Assembly (NCBI GenBank): GCA_031254315.1
Contig: JAIRUQ010000096.1
Coordinates: forward strand, 1-59,491
Direction: 5' to 3'
From: Treponema sp.
Lineage (GTDB): Bacteria; Spirochaetota; Spirochaetia; Treponematales; Breznakiellaceae
DNA: 59,491 nucleotides
Part shown: positions 6,479 to 14,452 of the stretch, in pieces
Layout of the letters: each line of letters begins with the position of its first letter
How positions within the stretch are numbered: the stretch's first letter is position 1
Program-made: the position numbers and the translations under genes
The notes under the pieces: generated by a model
The model's input: the letters and a program-made list of their open reading frames with translations, nothing else
What the model was told of the DNA's origin: nothing
Database searches by the model: none

Positions 6479-9168
6479 CAATAACTTATCCTAAAACCAA
6501 AAGATGGAACAGGGATCGGTATTTCATAATTTGCTGAAGTACTGCCCTCATCAACTTCTCCCGTGTATTGGTTAACACTTGTGTTCCCCTGTGCAGTATA
6601 CAACAACGAAAGCAGATTTTCTACAGCAACATAAAACTCAAACCTTGTTTTACCGTTATTGTTGTTTCCATAAAACGATAATTTAACGTCCATTGGAAAT
6701 GACGGGGTAGTACGGTTATTTTCATCAATGACAGATGGCCAGTAAAACTTTTCTATAAAATAACTATCTTTTCCGTCCTCTCCTTTGTATATCAACACGG
6801 GATAGCTCAAAGGTCCGTCTCCTACACGGCGGGATAACAATACGCCTGAAGCAATCCCAAAACGCAAAAAAATGTTTATTCTGGGAACAGGTCTTATGCT
6901 TAAAACAAGATTCAAATTATGAAACCTGTGGTACGTTGGGAAATACCAATCGTCCCCCCTGTTCCCTCCGTATAAACCGGTTCCGCTCGCTTTACCTTGC
7001 GGGTCGTGATATTTTACCCAACTAAAAGAGTATGAAAGCCATCCGTCCCAATAACGGCTTTGAACTTTATGGAGCATAACATCTATTCCCCACGCGATTC
7101 CCTCGCCGTCGAAGTGCGGATTTACTACAGTCTGCTCTGCGTCGCTTACCATAATATATGTTCTGTCAAAGATGTATTTATAATAACCTTCGATATTTAA
7201 GGTTAAAGATTCGGGAAATTCAAATTTGATGCCTAAAACAGATGTCCAACTGCGGTTTGGTTTTATATAGTCAAGTTTGTATCTTTCTTCTACGTTATAA
7301 ACAGCGTCGCTTACTGATGAAAAAAGCCCTGTACCTGCCGATACATCAATAGAATTAAAAATGCCTGCGTTACGCAAAATATTAAGATCAAGATTTAAGC
7401 GAGGATTTAAGACAGGGTCGCTTTGTAAAGTAAAGCCGTCTCCAAATAAAATAAAATGATCCAGACGAACTCCCAGTTCAGCCTTAAAACGGTTGGCGTT
7501 TGTACTGAATTCAGCAAGAGTATATCCGCTTGTTGTTAAAAGATAATTTTCTGTATCAGAAGGATGCTCTCTCATCCTGCTGACTAATAATAATCTCGAC
7601 CATTCAGATTCCGGTATTGGAATTGGAGATAAGAACTCCCTTATCTTCTGTTGTATATATTCATCCTCTTCCTTAAAAGTTTTTTCGGTTGGCATCCTCA
7701 TCTCGCCTTTAGTTCTTGAGAAAGCAAACATTTCCTGTACTCCTGCGGCAATAAGAATGTTTTTAGATAATGTCCAGTCATAATCAAGGCGTCCCTGTAT
7801 ATTGTATTGTAAATCAGATTGTTCAATATCACCATTCATGGAATATTGATACATATTCGTGTCAAGGGAGAGAAGGGGTAAAATGGGTTTATAAGAGAAA
7901 TTATCAGAAAAATATTTATTATGAATTTGATAAACCATTTCTGCACCAATAATCCGGTCTTCAAATCCCGCTCCCAACATAAATCTTAAAAGCATATCGG
8001 TGCGCGGATTCCATGAAAGAGAGCTGGTAAGGAATGCCTGATAATTTACAAAGTCAATATCCGCTGTTGTATCGCTGTGCAGTTTATCTGTGTTACTGGA
8101 ATTAGCAAAGTACGCGCCTAAACCATCCACTCCAAAAAATCCCGTTGCCGCAAATTCAAGATTGTCCGTAAAACGGTAATTTCCTGTTATAGTCGCGGTT
8201 CTGATATAAGGCGCTGTGCGTATATAATTTACAATTTCTAATTCGGGAACGTAGTCTGTAATTTGTTTTGCCAAAAAAATTAAAGGATCATAATAAGTAA
8301 CGCGACCCATTAAAAGAATTCCGCCCTTGTTGTTAAACGGAAGTGAGAGGCTGAAATTCGCCACGCTTGTATTAACGCCAAGTTCAAATTGAGTTTCTGT
8401 CGGGGAAGGTTTTTTTGATGTTATGTCAAGTAGACCTGAAATCGTATGCCCGTAACGGGTTGAAAAAACACCGTGTGAAAGCTGAGCGCTTTGCACCATG
8501 TGCGGATCAAATATTGAAAAGCCGCCTCCCCAGAAATAGGGATTGTAAATATAAAAACCGTCTAATGAGGCGTTCATGTCTCCGGGATAGCCGCCGCGGA
8601 TACTTGGCTGTGCGTCAAAAACGCCGGAATAACTAACGCCGGGAAGAAGGCTTATGGTACTCATAACATCTTCTACAATCCCTATTTCGGCAGTTTGAGA
8701 AATTTCCCTTGAGTTTACCGCTACGCTTCTGCCCGTCCTTGATTCGTTTGTTCCGGGTCTTGCCGCTTCTATAACCAGTTCGTGTCCCTGTAAGACCCCG
8801 GCAAGACGGAGCGTAATTGTAAAAGTGTTTCCCGTAACAGGAACGATAATCATTCCGTTTTCATAACCGGGATATGTCGCGTGGACAATAATTTGCCTGT
8901 CATCGGGAGCTTGCAATCTAGCCCTTCCGTTTGCATCGCATATATATTCGGCTCCGTCCCTTGTGAGTACCCTCGCTCCTTCCAAGGGAAGATCAAGGTC
9001 TGAGTCTATTACAGTTACGGTAATATCACGGCAAAACAACGGGAAAACAGCTAAAAAGAAAAGTGTTATTGTAAATATTATTTTTATATTTAGCGTAAAA
9101 TGTTTTATATTATATGACGGCTTAGATGCTTTCTCTTTTTTCCCCGTAATATTTGACACTTTCCTCAA
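6478..9168 (-). CDS. TonB-dependent outer-membrane receptor with N-terminal carboxypeptidase-like domain
   Basis: An 896-residue protein. After an N-terminal extension and signal helix (FTITLFFLAVFPLF, about 32-45) comes a carboxypeptidase-regulatory-like beta sandwich (GARVLTRDGAEYICDANGRA), then a plug domain (SISLL-type region near 165, PSIRGGYPGDMNASLDGFYI) and a long beta barrel with alternating aromatic strands to the final FGFRISY. No ATG lies near the N-terminus. The start is TTG at 9168, or GTG at 9159 which has AGGAAA just upstream. The substrate is unknown. As first gene of the operon it defines the cargo of the TonB-ExbBD system that follows. Confidence 0.88.
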   Translation of the reverse strand: MRKVSNITGKKEKASKPSYNIKHFTLNIKIIFTITLFFLAVFPLFCRDITVTVIDSDLDLPLEGARVLTRDGAEYICDANGRARLQAPDDRQIIVHATYPGYENGMIIVPVTGNTFTITLRLAGVLQGHELVIEAARPGTNESRTGRSVAVNSREISQTAEIGIVEDVMSTISLLPGVSYSGVFDAQPSIRGGYPGDMNASLDGFYIYNPYFWGGGFSIFDPHMVQSAQLSHGVFSTRYGHTISGLLDITSKKPSPTETQFELGVNTSVANFSLSLPFNNKGGILLMGRVTYYDPLIFLAKQITDYVPELEIVNYIRTAPYIRTATITGNYRFTDNLEFAATGFFGVDGLGAYFANSSNTDKLHSDTTADIDFVNYQAFLTSSLSWNPRTDMLLRFMLGAGFEDRIIGAEMVYQIHNKYFSDNFSYKPILPLLSLDTNMYQYSMNGDIEQSDLQYNIQGRLDYDWTLSKNILIAAGVQEMFAFSRTKGEMRMPTEKTFKEEDEYIQQKIREFLSPIPIPESEWSRLLLVSRMREHPSDTENYLLTTSGYTLAEFSTNANRFKAELGVRLDHFILFGDGFTLQSDPVLNPRLNLDLNILRNAGIFNSIDVSAGTGLFSSVSDAVYNVEERYKLDYIKPNRSWTSVLGIKFEFPESLTLNIEGYYKYIFDRTYIMVSDAEQTVVNPHFDGEGIAWGIDVMLHKVQSRYWDGWLSYSFSWVKYHDPQGKASGTGLYGGNRGDDWYFPTYHRFHNLNLVLSIRPVPRINIFLRFGIASGVLLSRRVGDGPLSYPVLIYKGEDGKDSYFIEKFYWPSVIDENNRTTPSFPMDVKLSFYGNNNNGKTRFEFYVAVENLLSLLYTAQGNTSVNQYTGEVDEGSTSANYEIPIPVPSFGFRISY

Positions 9169-9188
9169 CCTCTAATGAAATTATACTA

Positions 9189-11279
9189 TTAATACAAAAA
9201 GTTTTCTATGTGTTCGAGGATGTTATCGAGGGGGCTAAAGCTGGTTTTAGTTTCAGGAAGGGCTTGCAAAAAGACCTGCCCGTAGTTTTTTTTGAGCAGG
9301 CGGCTGTCCAAAACCACGACAACGCCTCGGTCTGCGCTTCTTCGCATGAGTCTGCCGAAGCCCTGTTTGAACTTCATCACAGCCTGAGGAAGGGAAATCT
9401 CCATAAAGGGGTTTTTGCCCTCTTTTTCCAATAATTCTCTGCGGGCTTCATGGACGGGATCGCTTGGGGTGCGGAAGGGCAGGCGGCAGATAATGACCAG
9501 CCGCAAAGTGTCGCCGGGAGCATCGACCCCTTCCCAGAACGAGTCTGTGGCAAAAAGGCAGGAAGATTCATCGTTGAGGAAAGTGTTCAAAAGGCGCGTG
9601 CGGTCATCGTCGCCCTGTTTTAGACAGCGAATCCCAAGCGGCTCAAGTTCGCTCTTCGCCGCAAGGTGAGCGCTGGTCAACGCTTGATAGGAAGTAAAAA
9701 GTACGAGCGCCCCTCCTCCGGCGATAGCGGTAAGGCGGCTCGCGGCTTTGTCAACAAATCCCTGATACGCTGTTTCATCGGGGAGGGGAGCGTCCGTTGG
9801 GGAGGCGAGGAGAACCGCGCTTGAGTAGGGGAAGGGCGAGGGGAAACAGCCCGAAAGGACAATGCGTTTTTCGAGGGAGGAGATACCGCAACGTCCTGCC
9901 CAGTAGGAAAAATCATCATTTATCGCCAATGTCGCCGAGAGGCAAACTACAGTTTTATTGGGAGAGAAGACGCTCTCTTTTAACCGTGGAGCGAGATCAA
10001 GAGGCGTTCTTGTAAAAACCGCCCACGGGTCTTTTGACAAGCGCAATTTTTCTATCCATAAAACTTCATCTTCATGTTTTTTGTATTTACAAAACGCATC
10101 ACAGATTTCAGCAGTGCCTTCAAGATGTCTTATTATCGACTTTACTTCCCAAACTATTGGGTCAGCCGCTTTTTCTTCGTCCATGTTTTCTGTAATGTCT
10201 CTGACGATGTTAGTTAGATTTAGAATATCTTTACGAAGTGATTTTAAGTGAGGGAACAACGATTTTTTCAAAAACGATTCATCAACAGAAGGTGAGAGCC
10301 TGAAAATTCCTTCCGCTCCGCAAAGTTGAAGGGCGCAGTCATCAAGTTCTTCGGATGATGTGCGTATTTTTTGAACAGCGTCCGCCATGCTGTCTAACGG
10401 ATCGGAGCCTGATGGAATCATGGCGCATAACTTGATAAGTAAGCCGCGAATATTTGCCCTGCGTTTGTGGTAGAGCCTTCCAATCTGGCGGAAAATTCCT
10501 GTGCGGCTAAATTCAGACGAAAAGAATGAAGTAGCCGCGTTTTCTATTGTGTGTGCCTCGTCTATTATTAGCCTATTAAAAGGCGGAAGGATCACCGCGC
10601 TCTCATAACCCGCGCCCTGGAAACGAGCGGCTAAGTCCGCGAAAAGCAGATGATGATTTACAACGATAATATGGGCGTTATTCGCCTCTTTGCGCAGGGA
10701 CAGGATGAAACATTTTTCCCTAAAAAGACAGTGATTTCCCAAACACAAATCCGATTCTGAGCAGACGCTTGCCCACACAGCCTCCGTTGGCATAAACTCA
10801 ATTTCAGCCCGTCCCCCTGTTTTTGTCGTCTCTGCCCATTCGCCAATGCGTTTTAGTTCATCTTTGTCAAAATCAAAAAGCGATTGTTCATGGAGAGCGT
10901 CATCAAGTCTGCGAAGACAAACATAATTTCCCCTGCCTTTCATAATAACAGATTTTATTTTAACGTCCCCCATGCTCTCAGCTACAAGCGGAATGTCCTT
11001 TTCAAAAAGTTGTTGTTGAAGTGTAATCGTAGCAGTTGATATTACAACTTTTTCTTTTTTTGCGAGCGCGAAATGCATTGCAGGTAAAAGGTAAGCGAAT
11101 GATTTACCAACGCCCGTTCCTGCTTCCGCCATAACATGAGCGTCTTCATTAAAGCCACGGATGATAAGTTCAAGGAGATCAAGTTGCGCCTGTCTTGGTT
11201 CATAAGAGGGAAGTTTTTGCGCGACGCTTCCCCCGTCGCGCAAGGTGGATATAATTTGTTCTGAATTAAGAGCGGACAT
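9189..11279 (-). CDS. dinG: ATP-dependent helicase of the DinG/Rad3 (XPD-like) family
   Basis: A 696-residue superfamily 2 helicase. Walker A is AEAGTGVGKS (51-60), and the DEAH box is IDEAHTIENA (239-248). Cysteines at 121, 173, 179, 184 and 190 lie where the iron-sulphur cluster of DinG/XPD helicases sits. Motif VI is QGFGRLMRRSADRG near residue 645. It unwinds DNA 5' to 3' and resolves R-loops or repair intermediates in the cytoplasm. The start ATG shares a base with the stop of the upstream dipeptidase gene (TAATG). Full length and intact; the exact paralogue (DinG or YoaA type) is not certain. Confidence 0.9.
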   Translation of the reverse strand: MSALNSEQIISTLRDGGSVAQKLPSYEPRQAQLDLLELIIRGFNEDAHVMAEAGTGVGKSFAYLLPAMHFALAKKEKVVISTATITLQQQLFEKDIPLVAESMGDVKIKSVIMKGRGNYVCLRRLDDALHEQSLFDFDKDELKRIGEWAETTKTGGRAEIEFMPTEAVWASVCSESDLCLGNHCLFREKCFILSLRKEANNAHIIVVNHHLLFADLAARFQGAGYESAVILPPFNRLIIDEAHTIENAATSFFSSEFSRTGIFRQIGRLYHKRRANIRGLLIKLCAMIPSGSDPLDSMADAVQKIRTSSEELDDCALQLCGAEGIFRLSPSVDESFLKKSLFPHLKSLRKDILNLTNIVRDITENMDEEKAADPIVWEVKSIIRHLEGTAEICDAFCKYKKHEDEVLWIEKLRLSKDPWAVFTRTPLDLAPRLKESVFSPNKTVVCLSATLAINDDFSYWAGRCGISSLEKRIVLSGCFPSPFPYSSAVLLASPTDAPLPDETAYQGFVDKAASRLTAIAGGGALVLFTSYQALTSAHLAAKSELEPLGIRCLKQGDDDRTRLLNTFLNDESSCLFATDSFWEGVDAPGDTLRLVIICRLPFRTPSDPVHEARRELLEKEGKNPFMEISLPQAVMKFKQGFGRLMRRSADRGVVVVLDSRLLKKNYGQVFLQALPETKTSFSPLDNILEHIENFLY

Positions 11280-12568
11280 TACACGTCCGCCGCCAGTAGA
11301 GCCATGACCGCCGCGTCTCCGATAATATTTTCCAGAAGTACATATTCATTCGGCTGGTGAAGAGTTTTATCCGTCTTTGTCCAGACCGCGCAGTCTATTC
11401 CGATATTGCGAAGACAAGCCGCCATAGTTCCGCCGCCAATCCCCACGGGGCGCGGCTGGACGGAATAAACTTGAGGGATTGCTTTGTTCAGTAATTTTAC
11501 AATCTGCGCGTTTTCATCTGTCGGTTTTGATTCCATTAATTGGGACATAGTGTATTCTATTTTAACATGGTATTTTACTTCAATTTCAGTTTTGATCCTG
11601 TCAACTTCAGCTAATACAACAGCTGATGAATAGCGGGGAAGGACACGCATATCCATACAGAAGATATCTTCACCTGGGATGGTGTTTATGTTTGGGACAT
11701 TCGCTTCTTTTTTTGTCGGCTGGAAAGTAGAGTAGTCGGGGAAAAAGAGCGGATCGTGATCGCCGAATTTTTGCGAGAGCTCAAAGTGAAGGCGCACCGC
11801 GAAATCACAGGCGGCAAGAAAAGCGTTCGCGCCTAAATCCGGCATTGAGCCGTGCGCCTGTTTTCCTCTAGTTACAAATCGCACCCATAAAATATTTTTC
11901 TCCGCTATTTCAATTTGTTCGCCTTTTGGGTCTCCGCCGTCGGGGACAAGAACCATGTCATTCTTTTTGAATAAATCTCTGTGGTTTTTAACAAGCCATT
12001 CAATACCGAACAGAGAGCCGACTTCTTCGTCAGAGGCGAACAGCAATTTTATTGTCCGTGAAGGTTTTAATCCCTGAGTAGTAAAGGCGAGAGCGGAAAG
12101 TACAGAGGCAACCAGTCCCTGCTGGTTGTCCTCAACTCCGCGCCCGATAAGACGCGGCTTGTTAGGTGCATCGGGAACCGAATCTTTTGACCAAGGGGGG
12201 ATGATTTTTACAGGCTGAGGACCTTCGTAGATCGCTGTCCAAGGATCGGAGTTCCAAAGTCTTTCCTCTCCCGGCGGAACTACATCGATATGACTTAAAA
12301 TCCAAAGCCGCCCATCGTCTGTGTCGCCGTCTATCGTAGCGATCAAGTTGGGACGCACCCCGCCTTTTGCCCGCGAATCAGGGGCGTCATATCTTTCAAG
12401 GGCGGTGATCCCGTGAGCGCGTAACCAGTCTTCAAGGAAAAGGCACTTGTCCTGTTCGCCCTGTCCGCCCGATTCGGGAGAGACAGCGGGATGTTTTGTA
12501 AGAGTAGTTTCAAGCTCCACCGCGAGTTCAACAGAATTTTCAATCCATGATAGTAATTTTTCTTTCAT
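11279..12568 (-). CDS. M20-family metallopeptidase, dipeptidase-like (Sapep/PepV type)
   Basis: A 429-residue protein. The start at 12566-12568 gives an exact ATGA overlap with galE; a start 6 codons earlier would overlap more. Metal-site motifs are LSHIDVVPPGEERLWNSDPW (His and Asp), GRGVEDNQQG and the catalytic SDEEVGS. The second half has the lid domain GKQAHGSMPDLGANAF and a terminal GIGGGTMAACLRNIG with TLHQPNEYV (last metal His). M20 dipeptidases hydrolyse dipeptides in the cytoplasm using two zinc ions. Long for PepD but right for the Sapep branch. Translationally coupled to galE and dinG. Confidence 0.85.
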   Translation of the reverse strand: MKEKLLSWIENSVELAVELETTLTKHPAVSPESGGQGEQDKCLFLEDWLRAHGITALERYDAPDSRAKGGVRPNLIATIDGDTDDGRLWILSHIDVVPPGEERLWNSDPWTAIYEGPQPVKIIPPWSKDSVPDAPNKPRLIGRGVEDNQQGLVASVLSALAFTTQGLKPSRTIKLLFASDEEVGSLFGIEWLVKNHRDLFKKNDMVLVPDGGDPKGEQIEIAEKNILWVRFVTRGKQAHGSMPDLGANAFLAACDFAVRLHFELSQKFGDHDPLFFPDYSTFQPTKKEANVPNINTIPGEDIFCMDMRVLPRYSSAVVLAEVDRIKTEIEVKYHVKIEYTMSQLMESKPTDENAQIVKLLNKAIPQVYSVQPRPVGIGGGTMAACLRNIGIDCAVWTKTDKTLHQPNEYVLLENIIGDAAVMALLAADV

Positions 12569-13533
12569 TTTGAATACGCTTCCCAACTTGTTTTTATCAG
12601 TGTTTTTAAGTCAGAATGTTGAGCCTTCCAGCCCAGCAATTCATGGGCAAACGTACATGAAGCTGTAAGTTTAGCGGGGTCTCCGCTACGGCGTTCTGAA
12701 ACTTTTGCCGGAATACTCTTGCCTGTAACCTCGCGCGCTGTTTCCAGCACTTCTGTTACAGAGAAGCCATTCTCACTTCCAAGATTAACAATAAAACTTT
12801 TATTATTTTTTACGATGTAATTAAGAGCCAGAGCGTGTCCTGTCGCGAGATCGTTTACATGAACATAGTCGCGGATGCAAGTTCCGTCTTGCGTGTCGTA
12901 ATCATCGCCAAAGACCTGCATTTCTTTTCTAATGCCGCAGGCGGTTTCCATTATTACAGGGAGCAAATTCGCGGGATTTTGTTCCAGCCCTTTAATACGC
13001 CCTTTAACATCGTACCCTGCGGCATTAAAATAGCGAAGACTCGCGTAACGGATATTTTTTAGTTTATCGTACCAGCCTAAGAAGCGTTCAATTTCCAGTT
13101 TTGTAAAACCGTAGTAGTTTTCAGGCAGGGTAGGGTGTTTTTCATCAATAGGCAAATATTGAGGTTCACCGTAAACAGCCGCGCTTGAAGAAAAGACAAT
13201 GTTTTTAATACCTGCCTCACAGGCGGCGTTCAAAATATTGATCGTCCCTGCTATATTATTGCGGGAATATTTTTCGGGGTTCAGCATTGATTCACCGGCG
13301 GCTTTGGACGCCGCAAGATGTACAAGAGCGTCAAATGCGCTACTTTTCATTGAGTTGAGTAGCGTCTGGTAGTCATGAATATCGCCATGGACAAATTTCG
13401 CCTCCGCAAAAAGGTTCTCGCGGAGCCCGCTTGAAAGGTTATCGTAAACAGTACATTTATGTCCCAAATCAAGGAATTCTCTTGTTACATGACTGCCGAT
13501 ATACCCGGCTCCGCCAATGACTAATATATTCAT
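12565..13533 (-). CDS. galE: UDP-glucose 4-epimerase
   Basis: A 322-residue short-chain dehydrogenase-type epimerase. The start MNILVIGGAGYIGSH is chosen because the glycine motif must lie near the N-terminus; the longer in-frame reading comes from a family B repeat (SLLIAHCSLF). NAD-binding GGAGYIGS (7-14), catalytic YGFTK (YxxxK, near residue 140) and RYFNAAGYD are all present. It interconverts UDP-glucose and UDP-galactose for surface glycans. First gene of a three-gene operon with the dipeptidase and dinG. The C-terminus is a little short but complete. Confidence 0.92.
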   Translation of the reverse strand: MNILVIGGAGYIGSHVTREFLDLGHKCTVYDNLSSGLRENLFAEAKFVHGDIHDYQTLLNSMKSSAFDALVHLAASKAAGESMLNPEKYSRNNIAGTINILNAACEAGIKNIVFSSSAAVYGEPQYLPIDEKHPTLPENYYGFTKLEIERFLGWYDKLKNIRYASLRYFNAAGYDVKGRIKGLEQNPANLLPVIMETACGIRKEMQVFGDDYDTQDGTCIRDYVHVNDLATGHALALNYIVKNNKSFIVNLGSENGFSVTEVLETAREVTGKSIPAKVSERRSGDPAKLTASCTFAHELLGWKAQHSDLKTLIKTSWEAYSK

Positions 13534-13551
13534 TTTGATATTATAGCAGAA

Positions 13552-13615
13552 TAATGAGCAATGAGCAATGAGAAGAGAGAAGATGAGCAACCACGGAGGA
13601 CACGGAGTTCACGGA
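13552..13615. repeat. Family B then family C repeat remnants
   Basis: Tandem AATGAGC units (13552-13572) are followed by CCACGGAGGACACGGAG and TTCACGGAG (13590-13614). They lie just upstream of galE on the minus strand, so the galE leader is made of repeat DNA. Confidence 0.7.
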
Positions 13616-13669
13616 GAGATGTGGGGGCTTCTGTTAAATCTACAGAAACAAATAATTTATTCGTGTTGA

Positions 13670-13772
13670 GGGGTTTAATACTCCGCCCTTTAGGGCGCTT
13701 TTAAAAGGTATTAAACCCCGAATACAAATACCTTATGAGAACAACATACCTCGTCCCTTTAGGGCGAGGTTG
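13670..13772. repeat. Two nested hairpins with CTTTAG loops
   Basis: Hairpin 1 pairs GGGGTTTAATAC (13670-13681) with GTATTAAACCCC (13708-13719) and holds an inner stem CGCCC/GGGCG around TTTA. Hairpin 2 pairs CCTCG and GAGG arms around CCCTTTAGGG (13749-13769), with outer ACAAC/GTTGT. They lie between the membrane protein gene and galE, both minus, and may end or process that transcript. The CTTTAG loop is shared with family A palindromes. Confidence 0.65.
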
Positions 13773-13776
13773 TTGA

Positions 13777-14424
13777 TTATTCATCAATTATTTTTATTAG
13801 CTCTTTATCCTGTATATATAATTTCATTAACCTCCATTTATCAAATTCTTTAATTCCTATTACATATACTTTTACTTTTCTTGTAGAACCGGTTACAGAA
13901 AAACTAAAATCGGCATTTCCTGAACTCCCGGATGTTGATATACTTCCGGTGACAGAGCCTGATGATTTAATTTCTTTATTAAGTATCATCTGCGCTTGGG
14001 CATTATTATTCAGTGTTTCTAATGCCATTTTATAAATTTCAGAATTTTTGAAAGTACCGTCTAATAAAACAATCATCATAATAGAAAATACAAAGACTGC
14101 AACAATTATCGAAGTAATTTTAATAATTCTATGTTTTTTTGTTTCTGGTTTATATTCAATAATTGTCGATTCTTCAAACGCATTATTACATCTCTGGCAA
14201 GTTTTAGCATATAATTTGTTTTTTTCACCACAATTCGCGCATTTTTTCATTTTGGGAACAAAACATAAAATTAGAAACACCAACAAACCATATAATGGGA
14301 ATATTCCAAACCACATCCAATGAGGAGAAAATCCTTTTTGTTTGGCTTTTTTGATACCTAATGGAATAGGAACTATCCATATAGTTAAAATAAAAAGAAG
14401 CATTAATATTATTGTTGTCTCCAT
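13777..14424 (-). CDS. Membrane protein with zinc ribbon and Coa1/Tim21-like C-terminal domain
   Basis: A 215-residue protein with a GGAGG ribosome site. The layout is two N-terminal membrane helices (about 5-20 and 38-56), a zinc ribbon CANCGEKNKLYAKTCQRC (Cys pairs near residues 62-65 and 76-79), a third helix (about 102-122), and an external C-terminal part. The latter, with SGSVTGSISTSGSSGNADFS and VKVYVIGIKEFDKW, resembles Coa1/Tim21-like domains. Function unknown. It is AT-rich compared with its neighbours and sits alone between the ABC-F gene and a hairpin region. Confidence 0.6.
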   Translation of the reverse strand: METTIILMLLFILTIWIVPIPLGIKKAKQKGFSPHWMWFGIFPLYGLLVFLILCFVPKMKKCANCGEKNKLYAKTCQRCNNAFEESTIIEYKPETKKHRIIKITSIIVAVFVFSIMMIVLLDGTFKNSEIYKMALETLNNNAQAQMILNKEIKSSGSVTGSISTSGSSGNADFSFSVTGSTRKVKVYVIGIKEFDKWRLMKLYIQDKELIKIIDE

Positions 14425-14452
14425 TTTGTACCTCCATTATACATAAAATTCT

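Noticed and set aside
13534..13590. N-terminal extension of GalE (MLIFSLLIAHCSLF).
   Set aside because: It comes from the family B repeat read in frame; the glycine-rich motif fixes the start at 13533.
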